From positions 1 through 46,344 of the forward strand of contig CALVZQ010000009.1 in the NCBI GenBank assembly GCA_944372585.1: 46,344 nt of DNA. Reading direction: 5' to 3'. The translations under genes were made by a program, and so were the position numbers. Positions 14,960-23,860 of this stretch are shown piece by piece. The notes beneath the pieces were generated by a model, which worked only from the letters and a program-made list of their open reading frames with translations, searched no databases and was not told the DNA's origin. Each line of letters starts with the position of its first letter. Positions within the stretch are counted from its first letter, which is position 1. This DNA comes from an uncultured Clostridia bacterium. GTDB lineage: Bacteria > Bacillota > Clostridia > Christensenellales > UBA1242.

Positions 14960-16369
14960 TCAAAGGTTATGAGTGCTCTTATTTTTAATGTTTGATTCAT
15001 CTTTTTTGCGACCTTCTGCATCAACAGTGATTGGCGGTCTTCCCTTGTAGATATCTCTGCCCACACAAGAAATGCAAACTTCATATTTTGGCAATTTGTT
15101 GTCTTCAATAAACTTTGAAACTGTGCTGACAAATTTTTCAAAATTTCCAGCATTTGTTAAATCTCTGACGGTTCCGTCAGGCAATTTGATTTTGTTTCGA
15201 AAAGGCAATAAAACTTCTTCAACTTTTGCAACATCTCCATTGTTTGCCATACGTGGATCTGGAAAAGAAAACCTAATCAAACGCTTTGTGTCACCCACCA
15301 ACAACTTTTGTTTTTCAGTGAGGAAGTCACTCTTTTGAAATCTGGACAAAAGATCAATGATGGTTGTTGGGTGGATTGGCATGCAAACAAAATAATTAAC
15401 AGGATAATTCTGACCATTTTCATCAAAGATATCCAATGCGGAATGAAGTCTCACCGTTCTCTCATAAAACTCTTGCAAATTGCTTAAGTCACTGTTGTCA
15501 AAAGAACCAGACATATAATGCTTCAGACTTTCCCTTATTGCTTTGCAATAATCACCATATCTTCCATCTTGAGTGTGTATCCTACGAACTTTTTCTTGAG
15601 TACTTTCAAAAAAATTGTCTACCTTTTTCTTTATCTTAACAAATCCTTCGTCATGTTTGCTTTCATCTGTCAACAAAGTTTCCAATGAATTAAAAAAGAG
15701 CTTGACAACACCCCAAAACTCGTTGTATCTGTCTTCAGTAAATTTGCTGTTTATATGAGATTGATAGTTCCAAACATAGACATCATAGATGTGATAATAC
15801 ATTTTCAAAATGGTTTCCTGATTTTTTGGATTTGGAACAAGTGGTTCTGAAACATCTGAACTAATCAAAAATCTTGGATCTTTTGGATAAGCAACATAGC
15901 CTGAACTTTTGTAAACTTCAACAATGCTTTTTTTTACTTCTGGCATTGTTTTAAATCCAGGATATAACATATCAAAATAAATTGTTTTTCCAAAAACACT
16001 CTGATAATACTCAAAGATTGACTCCGCAATTTTCAATCCAACATCACCTGCATTTTTGCAATCAACAGCATTATTTTCAACAATATATTCTTTCAAGAAT
16101 TTGTTTATCAGTTCAATAGGTTTTTTAATTGTCAAATCTTCTGGATTGATAAAATCAAAAACTTCCTCTTCTCTCTCCTTTGACAGAATGTATGACTTGA
16201 GAATTGACTTGCTGAAACTTTTAATACCTTTGTAATATCCTGTCAGAAAGCGATTAAAGAGTTCCAGTTTAACATTTTCTTTCGGAGCGGATAAGTCGAG
16301 AGCTTTTTCACTCAATCTCTTAACCCAATCCTTAAAATTTTCATAAATTTCATCATCTAGACCTTTCAT
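14960..16369 (-). CDS. Hypothetical protein, 469 residues, family not recognised
   Basis: A real gene by length, codon use, an excellent ribosome binding site (CGGAGG) and a near-consensus promoter upstream, but I recognise no domain. The protein is soluble, rich in charged and aromatic residues, with no signal peptide or membrane helix. The N-terminal third is helical (FKDWVKRLSEKALDLS). The middle has a Tyr/Asp/Trp-rich stretch (KMYYHIYDVYVWNYQSH). The C-terminal third is mixed and ends in a short basic tail (KGRPPITVDAEGRKK). It is monocistronic, with its own terminator. It could be a phage-derived or lineage-specific protein; no function is proposed. Confidence 0.7.
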   Translation of the reverse strand: MKGLDDEIYENFKDWVKRLSEKALDLSAPKENVKLELFNRFLTGYYKGIKSFSKSILKSYILSKEREEEVFDFINPEDLTIKKPIELINKFLKEYIVENNAVDCKNAGDVGLKIAESIFEYYQSVFGKTIYFDMLYPGFKTMPEVKKSIVEVYKSSGYVAYPKDPRFLISSDVSEPLVPNPKNQETILKMYYHIYDVYVWNYQSHINSKFTEDRYNEFWGVVKLFFNSLETLLTDESKHDEGFVKIKKKVDNFFESTQEKVRRIHTQDGRYGDYCKAIRESLKHYMSGSFDNSDLSNLQEFYERTVRLHSALDIFDENGQNYPVNYFVCMPIHPTTIIDLLSRFQKSDFLTEKQKLLVGDTKRLIRFSFPDPRMANNGDVAKVEEVLLPFRNKIKLPDGTVRDLTNAGNFEKFVSTVSKFIEDNKLPKYEVCISCVGRDIYKGRPPITVDAEGRKKDESNIKNKSTHNL

Positions 16370-16402
16370 TTGACCTCCGATTCATTAAAAAAACTCAATA
16401 GA

Positions 16403-16431
16403 TATTCTATCACTTTCAAGGGTTTGTGTCA
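16403..16431 (-). promoter_or_regulatory. Promoter of the 469-residue gene
   Basis: On the minus strand TTGACA, a 17-base spacer, then TAGAAT, located about 35-60 bases before the ATG. Confidence 0.6.
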
Positions 16432-16505
16432 ATAAAGTTTGTCCCATTGTTGTTTGGTTTGTAAATGGCAAACCAGAGTTAGTAAATGCCGGAACAGACA
16501 AAATT

Positions 16506-16541
16506 AAAAAAAGACTTTTATAAATCATAAAAAGTCTTTTT
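16506..16541 (-). terminator. Intrinsic terminator of PHP-like gene
   Basis: AAAAAGACTTTT pairs with AAAAGTCTTTTT across a short loop just after the PHP-like stop codon. Confidence 0.8.
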
Positions 16542-16547
16542 AAACAT

Positions 16548-17426
16548 TTAGAAATGTAATTTTATTCCTTTTAGTATTTCTTTCTCTGATTTGTCAATAT
16601 TCTTGATTCCAACTTCATTATTCTCTGGTTTGCCATTAAAATTGCTTCCGCCAGTGATGATTAAATCATGTTGTTTGCAATAATTCAAAAGAAATTTTAT
16701 ATCTTCTAAACTGTGCGATGGATGATAGACTTCAATCCCGTCCACTCCAGATTTTAGTGCAGTTTTCAATATATATTCAAGATTGTCTTTGTTTCCACTT
16801 TTGCAAGGCTGTGCAAGAACAACAAAGCCACCAACTGAGTGAATAAAATTAACAACTTTTTTTATGCTAGGAAAAACTTTGCTCATGTTAACATATAAAG
16901 GAAAATCTTTTTGCTTTGTACTTAATTTGTAAAAATCACTCAAACTTTCAATATTATACTTCTCAAAAAATGCTTTATTCTCTTTGCATCTCAACATGCA
17001 CTCATAGACATATTTATGAGCAAAATCCACTTTTCCATTAAACTTTTTCTTGCTGTCAACTTTAATTTTTTGCTGCTTTGCCATTTCAAGTAGCAAATCT
17101 TTGATTTTCGTCTGGCGATCTTCCAGCGTTCCATATGTCTTATAAGACCAAGTCAAAGTTTCAAATGGTTCAAAATCATATGCCAAAAGTTCAAATGTGA
17201 TGCCATTTCCACACACGTCACACTCCATACCTGTTACAATTTTCCCTTTGAATATAGAAGAAGTGTCAAATATTTTATTTATAACATGAAATATACAAGT
17301 ATCAAAATCGGTAATGGAAATTCTTTCAATTTTTTCATCTTGACATTTTTTTAATACTCTCTCCCAACTGCAATCCTTGGAAGCGCTTGCCGAGAAATTC
17401 GTTCTCACATGTAAATCATTTTTCAT
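16548..17426 (-). CDS. PHP-fold protein with eroded metal-binding motifs
   Basis: The order of elements matches PHP-domain phosphoesterases (HisK/YciV/PolIIIAC type), which bind up to three metals. Several ligands are changed. DLHxH reads DLHVR (H6 kept, R8), TDHD reads TDFD (F41 for His), the AHP motif reads AQP (Q206), and GSDFHG reads GSNFNG (N262, N264). E68 (GMECD), E232 and the H235/H238 region are retained. With four expected ligands missing, this is probably a non-catalytic relative or one with altered metal use. Length 292. AGGAGG precedes the ATG, and TTGAAA-N17-TATACT is upstream. It stands alone between terminators. Confidence 0.8.
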   Translation of the reverse strand: MKNDLHVRTNFSASASKDCSWERVLKKCQDEKIERISITDFDTCIFHVINKIFDTSSIFKGKIVTGMECDVCGNGITFELLAYDFEPFETLTWSYKTYGTLEDRQTKIKDLLLEMAKQQKIKVDSKKKFNGKVDFAHKYVYECMLRCKENKAFFEKYNIESLSDFYKLSTKQKDFPLYVNMSKVFPSIKKVVNFIHSVGGFVVLAQPCKSGNKDNLEYILKTALKSGVDGIEVYHPSHSLEDIKFLLNYCKQHDLIITGGSNFNGKPENNEVGIKNIDKSEKEILKGIKLHF

Positions 17427-17541
17427 ACAATCCTCCTAACTAATGGTAGTATAACACAATGTTTATTGCATTTCAAGTTTTTTAATATGAACAATCTTCC
17501 AAAACATATCATTTAAATTTGTGGTTTTTTTTGATTTATTA

Positions 17542-17578
17542 AAAAAACACTTTAACTTTTGTAGTCAAAGTGTTTTTT
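17542..17578 (-). terminator. Intrinsic terminator of groESL operon
   Basis: AAAAAACACTTT (17542-17553) pairs with AAAGTGTTTTTT (17567-17578). It lies 40 bases beyond the groEL stop on the minus strand. Confidence 0.85.
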
Positions 17579-17618
17579 GTTTTTTTTAGTCTTAATGTTA
17601 TCCATAGAAAATTGTATC

Positions 17619-19532
<1,914 letters not shown>

Positions 19533-19558
19533 AATAAACCGCCTCCTTTAACATAAAT

Positions 19559-19587
19559 AGTATAGTTTTCTGCACAAAAAAAGTAAA
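19559..19587 (-). promoter_or_regulatory. Promoter of groES-groEL
   Basis: On the minus strand -35 TTTACT (19582-19587), 17-base spacer, -10 TATACT (19559-19564). No TTAGCACTC/GAGTGCTAA operator nearby, so HrcA control is not supported. Confidence 0.6.
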
Positions 19588-19792
19588 GTTTTTATGCCAT
19601 CATAAAGTGGAATTTGTAAAAATTATGTCGAAAACAACCATCAGGCAAAATTAGACTTATGAAAACAATCCTGTCCATAAGGTGCCTTAAAAAAGTCTTA
19701 CTATACACACATTTTTTCAACAATAATCCTCGATTGACGAAACTTTTGACGAAACTTTTTTCACAAAATGAAGCACAAAACAAGATTTTAAT
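19588..19792. other. Gene-free spacer between groESL promoter and tRNA terminator
   Basis: I see no gene here. Open frames across it have no ribosome binding site and no recognisable protein features. Confidence 0.5.
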
Positions 19793-19825
19793 AAAAAATG
19801 ACACAATATACAGTATGTTGTGTCA
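19793..19825 (-). terminator. Intrinsic terminator of tRNA-Gly
   Basis: TGACACAA (19799-19806) pairs with TTGTGTCA (19818-19825). On the minus strand it is followed by TTTTTTATT. Confidence 0.8.
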
Positions 19826-19840
19826 AAAATATATACTATA

Positions 19841-19914
19841 TGGAGCGAGCGATGGGAATCGAACCCACCTCTCAGGCTTGGGAAGCCCGCATACTACCGA
19901 TGTACTACGCCCGC
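19841..19914 (-). tRNA. tRNA-Gly(CCC)
   Basis: A 74-nt cloverleaf with encoded CCA. The acceptor stem GCGGGCG/CGCTCGC is paired (one G-U). The D arm is GTAC/GTAT, the anticodon arm CGGGC-TTCCCAA-GCCTG with anticodon CCC, and the T arm GTGGG-TTCGATT-CCCAT. The discriminator is U. CCC is the rarer glycine isoacceptor in low-GC genomes. A terminator follows at 19793-19825. Confidence 0.95.
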
Positions 19915-19935
19915 AAAAGTCCGAATCAATCGAAC

Positions 19936-20458
19936 TTAATTTTTGTTAATCAATTCATACAAAAGACAATCATGAAATTTTCCATCTTTCAATGAATGTT
20001 CTTTCAATGTTCCAACAAATGTCAAGCCACACTTCTGAATTACCCTTGAACTTGCAATATTCTCTTTATAGCACTTTGCATACACTTTATGAAGTCCAAG
20101 ATCTTCAAAAGCAAACTTAGTGAGTCTTTTTAAAGATTCTGTTGCAAAACCCTTTCCCCAATATTGTTTTGAGATCCAACAACCCAGTTCTCCAAACTGA
20201 TTGTTTTTATCAACTAAAATTGACACATTGCCAATCAATTTATTCTCATCTTTCAAGTCGACCGCAAAATCAAATCCTGATCCATCTTTCCTTTTTTTTG
20301 GTTGCGATTTTATCCATTTTTTTTGCATCTGATTTGTGATACGGATATGGCAACGGAACATATTGATTAAATTCCTTATCGTTGCAAATTGAAAACAATG
20401 CGTCAACATCTGAACTTTTAAAAAATCTAAGTTTGCATCTTTCGGTTTCCAAAATCAT
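19936..20458 (-). pseudogene. GNAT N-acetyltransferase, frameshifted at an A8 tract
   Basis: RimJ/RimL-type GNAT acetyltransferase split over two frames. The first part starts at the ATG at 20458 behind AGGAG, reading ILETERCKLRFFKSSDVDAL, and runs to the A8 tract (T8 on the plus strand, 20292-20299). There it shifts and soon stops (KKKERWIRI). One A fewer restores the frame to KKRKDGSGFDFAVDL. The second part continues with LIGNVSI, the acetyl-CoA-binding GCWISKQYWGKGFATES, FAFEDLGLHKVYAKC, ASSRVIQKCGL and LYEL. Either a recent mutation, a slippage-switchable gene or an indel error in a homopolymer. It ends 22 bases from the tRNA-Gly gene. Confidence 0.8.
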
Positions 20459-20462
20459 TCCT

Positions 20463-20858
20463 TTACTCCTGAATGTTTGGAGGTGTGACAATAGGTCCCA
20501 AGATTGTGTTTATGGTGAGATTTGTGATGACATTTGAAACGTAACCAATCAAAATTCTGACTGGCTGGCTGTTTTTGATGTATTCCTTTGGATCATCAAG
20601 TTTCATAAATTCAATAGAGTCAACAGGTATATCAATACTCATGGTGACAGACAAACGCATCAAATTTGAAGGACTCACAACAAGTCTTCTTTCCATTGTA
20701 ACTTTGACAACTTCTTCTGAAACTTTTCTAACATCCAAAGAATCTTCTGGCTTAATGTTGATCATTGTGTTTCCTGTTGGAAGTTGCATTTTATCAAAAA
20801 TCACTTTTTCCAACATTGGCTTAACTAAATGAGGTTTTATAACTTTTTCTTGTTCCAT
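20463..20858 (-). CDS. Hypothetical protein, beta-rich, 131 residues
   Basis: Real gene by its AGGAG site and a good promoter upstream (TTGTAT, 17 bases, TATAAT on the minus strand). Alternating hydrophobic strands (VVKVTMERRLVVSP, LMRLSVTMSIDIPV, VRILIGYVSNVITNLTIN) give a compact all-beta pattern that recalls SecB-like chaperone folds in length and layout, but no diagnostic motif is present, so no function is assigned. No membrane segment or signal peptide. The GNAT gene follows five bases later, so they are probably cotranscribed. Confidence 0.65.
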   Translation of the reverse strand: MEQEKVIKPHLVKPMLEKVIFDKMQLPTGNTMINIKPEDSLDVRKVSEEVVKVTMERRLVVSPSNLMRLSVTMSIDIPVDSIEFMKLDDPKEYIKNSQPVRILIGYVSNVITNLTINTILGPIVTPPNIQE

Positions 20859-20952
20859 CTTAATCTCCTGCTAATAATAGGTAATTATATCACAAACTCA
20901 ATAAAAATACAATCATTTTTAACTTATTTTGCCACATTGAAAAAATAAAGTA

Positions 20953-20981
20953 TTGACAAACAGGAATTTTTGTAATATCAT
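20953..20981 (+). promoter_or_regulatory. Promoter of HAD-like gene, leaderless geometry
   Basis: -35 TTGACA (20953-20958), 17-base spacer, -10 TATCAT (20976-20981), six bases, then the ATG at 20988. Confidence 0.75.
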
Positions 20982-20987
20982 TTTGAC

Positions 20988-21686
20988 ATGGATAAAAAAG
21001 CAATCATATTTATGGATTACAACGATACATTTGATGATGTTGGATATGGAAAGAATGGCACATCAAATGTTTTTATTTCTGGAATCCGTCAATTTTGCAA
21101 TCATTTCAATGGAAATGTGGATATTGCAGTCATAACAGCCGCATCATACACCATACCGTCTCTTTCCATCAGGTCTGATTTGTATTGCACATTGTGTTAT
21201 GTTCCAAACGACATTCGACATCATTTCAAATATCTAATTGAAGATAATTGCCAGTATCTGACAAGAATGAATTTTGACTCAAATTATATCAGCTACACAG
21301 ATTATCATTCCATATCCTCAACAAAGGGTGGAAAAAAAGAAGGTGTCGAAAACACTTTAAAGGCAATTGATTCTAGACACAAAATAGACACCTGCATTTT
21401 TGTCGGAGACAGTGAAAATTTAGACCTGCCAATGATTGATGCTGAAATCGGTGACAGATCCAAATATTTTATACTCGCAAACAAAAGAGTTCTAAAGACT
21501 CAATATCCAGTTTACAAACTTTCACCTCAGAAACAAGCGGAAGGATACAGTTATGGACGCGACATTATTGAATCAATACAACCGCCAACAGATCAACCTC
21601 TGATAATAAAAACAACCACCAAAAGTTTTGGTGTCGGAAAGGGCTTTCAAGCACTGACATCATACCTAAAAGAAAGAGAACTTTAA
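20988..21686 (+). CDS. HAD-like hydrolase-fold protein
   Basis: A 232-residue protein with the layout of Cof-type HAD phosphatases. Motif I reads MDYNDTFDD: the nucleophile D10 is kept, but the second acid (normally Asp two residues later) is Asn12. Motif III Lys is likely in STKGGKKEG (K113-K117), and motif IV is FVGDSENLDLPMID (D141, D146). Loss of the general acid/base Asp suggests altered or reduced phosphatase activity. No signal peptide. The ATG is six bases after a -10 box with a consensus TTGACA, so it appears leaderless. Divergent from the beta-rich hypothetical gene. Confidence 0.75.
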   Translation: MDKKAIIFMDYNDTFDDVGYGKNGTSNVFISGIRQFCNHFNGNVDIAVITAASYTIPSLSIRSDLYCTLCYVPNDIRHHFKYLIEDNCQYLTRMNFDSNYISYTDYHSISSTKGGKKEGVENTLKAIDSRHKIDTCIFVGDSENLDLPMIDAEIGDRSKYFILANKRVLKTQYPVYKLSPQKQAEGYSYGRDIIESIQPPTDQPLIIKTTTKSFGVGKGFQALTSYLKEREL

Positions 21687-21715
21687 ACAAGTTCTTTTTT
21701 GTTGGATTATTTTAC

Positions 21716-21743
21716 TTGAAAATATTGATTTTTGTGCTAAACT
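21716..21743 (+). promoter_or_regulatory. Promoter of PflA-like radical SAM gene, leaderless geometry
   Basis: -35 TTGAAA (21716-21721), 16-base spacer, -10 TAAACT (21738-21743), six bases, then the ATG at 21750. The -10 is weaker than in the other three cases. Confidence 0.55.
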
Positions 21744-21749
21744 ATTTAT

Positions 21750-22601
21750 ATGAATGAATACACATTATGCCAAATTTGTCCAAGAGCATGCAAAATAAAC
21801 AGGAGTCAACAAAAAGGTTTTTGCAATGAGAACCACGCTCTCAGAATCGCAAAAATCATAAAAAATTTTCAATGGGAAGAGCCATGCATCACAGGAGAAA
21901 AGGGAACTCTCGCCATCTTTTTCTCAGGCTGCAATCTCAGATGTGATTATTGTCAAAATTTTGCAATATCAAGAGGAGGAATGGGCAAAATATTCTCAGT
22001 AGAAGAATTTTGCTCTTTGATTGAAGAAAATCAGAATTTTCACTCCTCCATAGATTTAATTACCCCAACTCATTTTTCTGACATTTTGGTTGAAGCATTT
22101 GAAAAAATCAATAAGAAAATTCCTGTCGTTTGGAACACAAATGGATATGAAACAATAGAAAACATCAACAAAGTCAGCAGTTTTGTTGATGTGTTTTTGA
22201 CGGATTTTAAATATGGTGATGACGAAACTGGCAAAAAATTTTCCAAATGCAGTGACTACTTCTCCATAACAAAGCCTGCAATCATTCAAATGTGCAAGCT
22301 CAAGCCAGACATCACAGAAAATGAATTCATGAAACAAGGAGTTTTGATTCGACATCTTGTCTTGCCGAATCTCATCAAAAACTCTTTCAAAGTTTTGGAC
22401 GAAATAAAAAAATCTTTTTCAGAAAGAAAAATCAGTCTCATGAGTCAATTTACGCCAAATGGTCACAGCATACTTAATAGATCTTTGAAACCAATAGAAT
22501 ACAAAGCAGTTTTGTTGCATATGCAAAAACTTTGTTTGGAAAACGGATACATTCAAGACTTGGAGAGTGGAACCAATCATTATGTTCCAGATTTTTCATG
22601 A
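21750..22601 (+). CDS. PflA-like radical SAM protein
   Basis: Radical SAM protein of the pyruvate formate-lyase-activating-enzyme-like group also found beside AMMECR1/MEMO genes. An N-terminal extra Cys cluster (C7, C10, C14, C25: CQICPRACK, GFC) is followed by the core motif SGCNLRCDYCQN (C61, C65, C68), ISRGG, then TPTHFSDILVEA, WNTNGYE and FLTDFKYGD. The C-terminal part (VLIRHLVLPN, MSQFTPNG) is typical. Length 283. These enzymes activate glycyl radical enzymes or modify unknown partners; no partner is nearby. Appears leaderless. Confidence 0.88.
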   Translation: MNEYTLCQICPRACKINRSQQKGFCNENHALRIAKIIKNFQWEEPCITGEKGTLAIFFSGCNLRCDYCQNFAISRGGMGKIFSVEEFCSLIEENQNFHSSIDLITPTHFSDILVEAFEKINKKIPVVWNTNGYETIENINKVSSFVDVFLTDFKYGDDETGKKFSKCSDYFSITKPAIIQMCKLKPDITENEFMKQGVLIRHLVLPNLIKNSFKVLDEIKKSFSERKISLMSQFTPNGHSILNRSLKPIEYKAVLLHMQKLCLENGYIQDLESGTNHYVPDFS

Positions 22602-22617
22602 TTTTTGCAAAATTTCG

Positions 22618-22646
22618 TTGACATAAATTTTTAAAAAAATTATCAT
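22618..22646 (+). promoter_or_regulatory. Promoter of small membrane protein gene
   Basis: TTGACA (22618-22623), 17-base spacer, TATCAT (22641-22646), with AGAGG before the ATG. Same -10 as two leaderless genes but with a normal leader. Confidence 0.7.
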
Positions 22647-22665
22647 AATAAAAAGAGGTTCGTTT

Positions 22666-22959
22666 ATGTTAACAAATACAAAAAGGTGCCTTTGGCTCGG
22701 AATCATTTTCTGTGTTTTTGCAATATTATTTGTCATTTTATATTTTTTTGATGTCATCAAAACTTTGGATTTGTTCTTATGTGTCACATACGTCACATAC
22801 TTCATAGGAATAGCACTTATGTATAATGGAGCCTACCAAAGAGCAAAGGGATACACAAAATCCACCTTGGCAAATTTCATATTTGGCGGAATCTTTATGA
22901 TTTGCGCAATAAGCATGCTTATCTATGGTTTGGTGACTGGGATAATAGTTTTGTTTTAA
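22666..22959 (+). CDS. Small membrane protein, three predicted helices
   Basis: A 97-residue integral membrane protein of unknown role. Hydrophobic segments at about residues 8-28 (WLGIIFCVFAILFVILYFF), 35-54 (LFLCVTYVTYFIGIALMY) and 69-95 (FIFGGIFMICAISMLIYGL). Short basic loops (NTKR, QRAKGYTK) set orientation. Ribosome binding site AGAGG and a consensus promoter are present, and a strong terminator follows at 23008-23046, so it is monocistronic. Confidence 0.75.
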   Translation: MLTNTKRCLWLGIIFCVFAILFVILYFFDVIKTLDLFLCVTYVTYFIGIALMYNGAYQRAKGYTKSTLANFIFGGIFMICAISMLIYGLVTGIIVLF

Positions 22960-23007
22960 TATGCAAAAGAAAATTCTATTTCATAAAATTTCAGTTTTAA
23001 AATTAAT

Positions 23008-23046
23008 AAAAGTTGTGTGCAAAATCTGTCGCACGCAACTTTTTTA
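23008..23046. terminator. Intrinsic terminator
   Basis: AAAAGTTGTGTGC pairs with GCACGCAACTTTT (one mismatch) followed by T-rich sequence. Serves the membrane protein gene and possibly the facing deformylase gene. Confidence 0.75.
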
Positions 23047-23122
23047 TCTAATTTTTTTGTTTGTCTTTCGACGAAATCACAATGCGAATTGCACAAAAAT
23101 AAGCACTTGTCTCCAAATACTG

Positions 23123-23722
23123 TCAATATATGTTTAAATTTATATTTGTATCATAAGTAAATTCGCAATCTTTTGAAATAATTTTATATGGATGTTGTCT
23201 CCTATATTCCGCTCTTTCACTTGCTGGCAATTGCAACAACTTTTTTGCTCTATCCATATGGAAAATGCCATCTAAATGATCAATTTCGTGAGATATTACC
23301 GTTGAAGAAAAGCCTTCAAATTTTTGAACTTTAATGTCTCCATTTTCGTTTTGATATCTAACAACAATTTCGTAAGGACGTTCAACAAGGGCAAAATTGT
23401 CCAGTCCGCTAACACAAGCTTCCCAAAACTCTGTCTTGCCTTTTTGGGATACAATCTCTGGATTGATCATTAGGATATGTTCGAGGTTATGTTCGCTTCC
23501 AGCACAGTCATTTGAACCATTTTGTTTGGTTGATTTGATATATATTATTCTTTTAGGAATACCAAATTGAATACTTGCCATTGCATAAAATCCACTATTT
23601 ACAGTGCAATATTCTTTTATATCTTTGAGATCTTGTGGCAAATCTTTATCTTGAAAGTCTACAACGCTAGATCTCTGCCTTAAGAATTTTTCATTATTCT
23701 TGATGGTTAAAACTTTTAACAT
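23123..23722 (-). CDS. Divergent peptide deformylase
   Basis: Peptide deformylase removes the formyl group from nascent N-termini using a metal. Motif II is EACVS (E101-C103) and motif III is HEIDHLDG (H145, E146, H149), so the metal site (C103, H145, H149) and catalytic Glu are intact. Motif I, normally GxGLAAxQ, reads YAMASIQ (about residues 46-52), clearly divergent. Length 199. This may be a second, divergent deformylase with altered substrate pocket rather than the essential housekeeping copy. GAGGGTG lies before the ATG. Monocistronic. Confidence 0.85.
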   Translation of the reverse strand: MLKVLTIKNNEKFLRQRSSVVDFQDKDLPQDLKDIKEYCTVNSGFYAMASIQFGIPKRIIYIKSTKQNGSNDCAGSEHNLEHILMINPEIVSQKGKTEFWEACVSGLDNFALVERPYEIVVRYQNENGDIKVQKFEGFSSTVISHEIDHLDGIFHMDRAKKLLQLPASERAEYRRQHPYKIISKDCEFTYDTNINLNIY

Positions 23723-23774
23723 ATCATCACCCTCACATTTTTATTATATCATAAATCACCAATATTGTATCATT

Positions 23775-23813
23775 AAAAAAACACTCAGTCAATTTATTGA
23801 TTGAGTGTTTTTT
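23775..23813 (-). terminator. Strong intrinsic terminator
   Basis: An 18-bp stem with one G-T pair (23775-23792 with 23796-23813), loop TTT. It terminates the AT-hook membrane protein gene on the minus strand. Confidence 0.85.
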
Positions 23814-23860
23814 ATCATTTTTCAAAACTCAAAACTAAATATCATCAATGTTATTTTGCA

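Noticed and set aside
19533..19600. Search for a CIRCE operator before groES
   Set aside because: No TTAGCACTC/GAGTGCTAA inverted repeat is present.
19659..19995. Plus-strand open frames reading GNRTHLSGLGSP and similar
   Set aside because: They are read-through of the tRNA-Gly gene on the other strand, a well-known source of spurious peptides.
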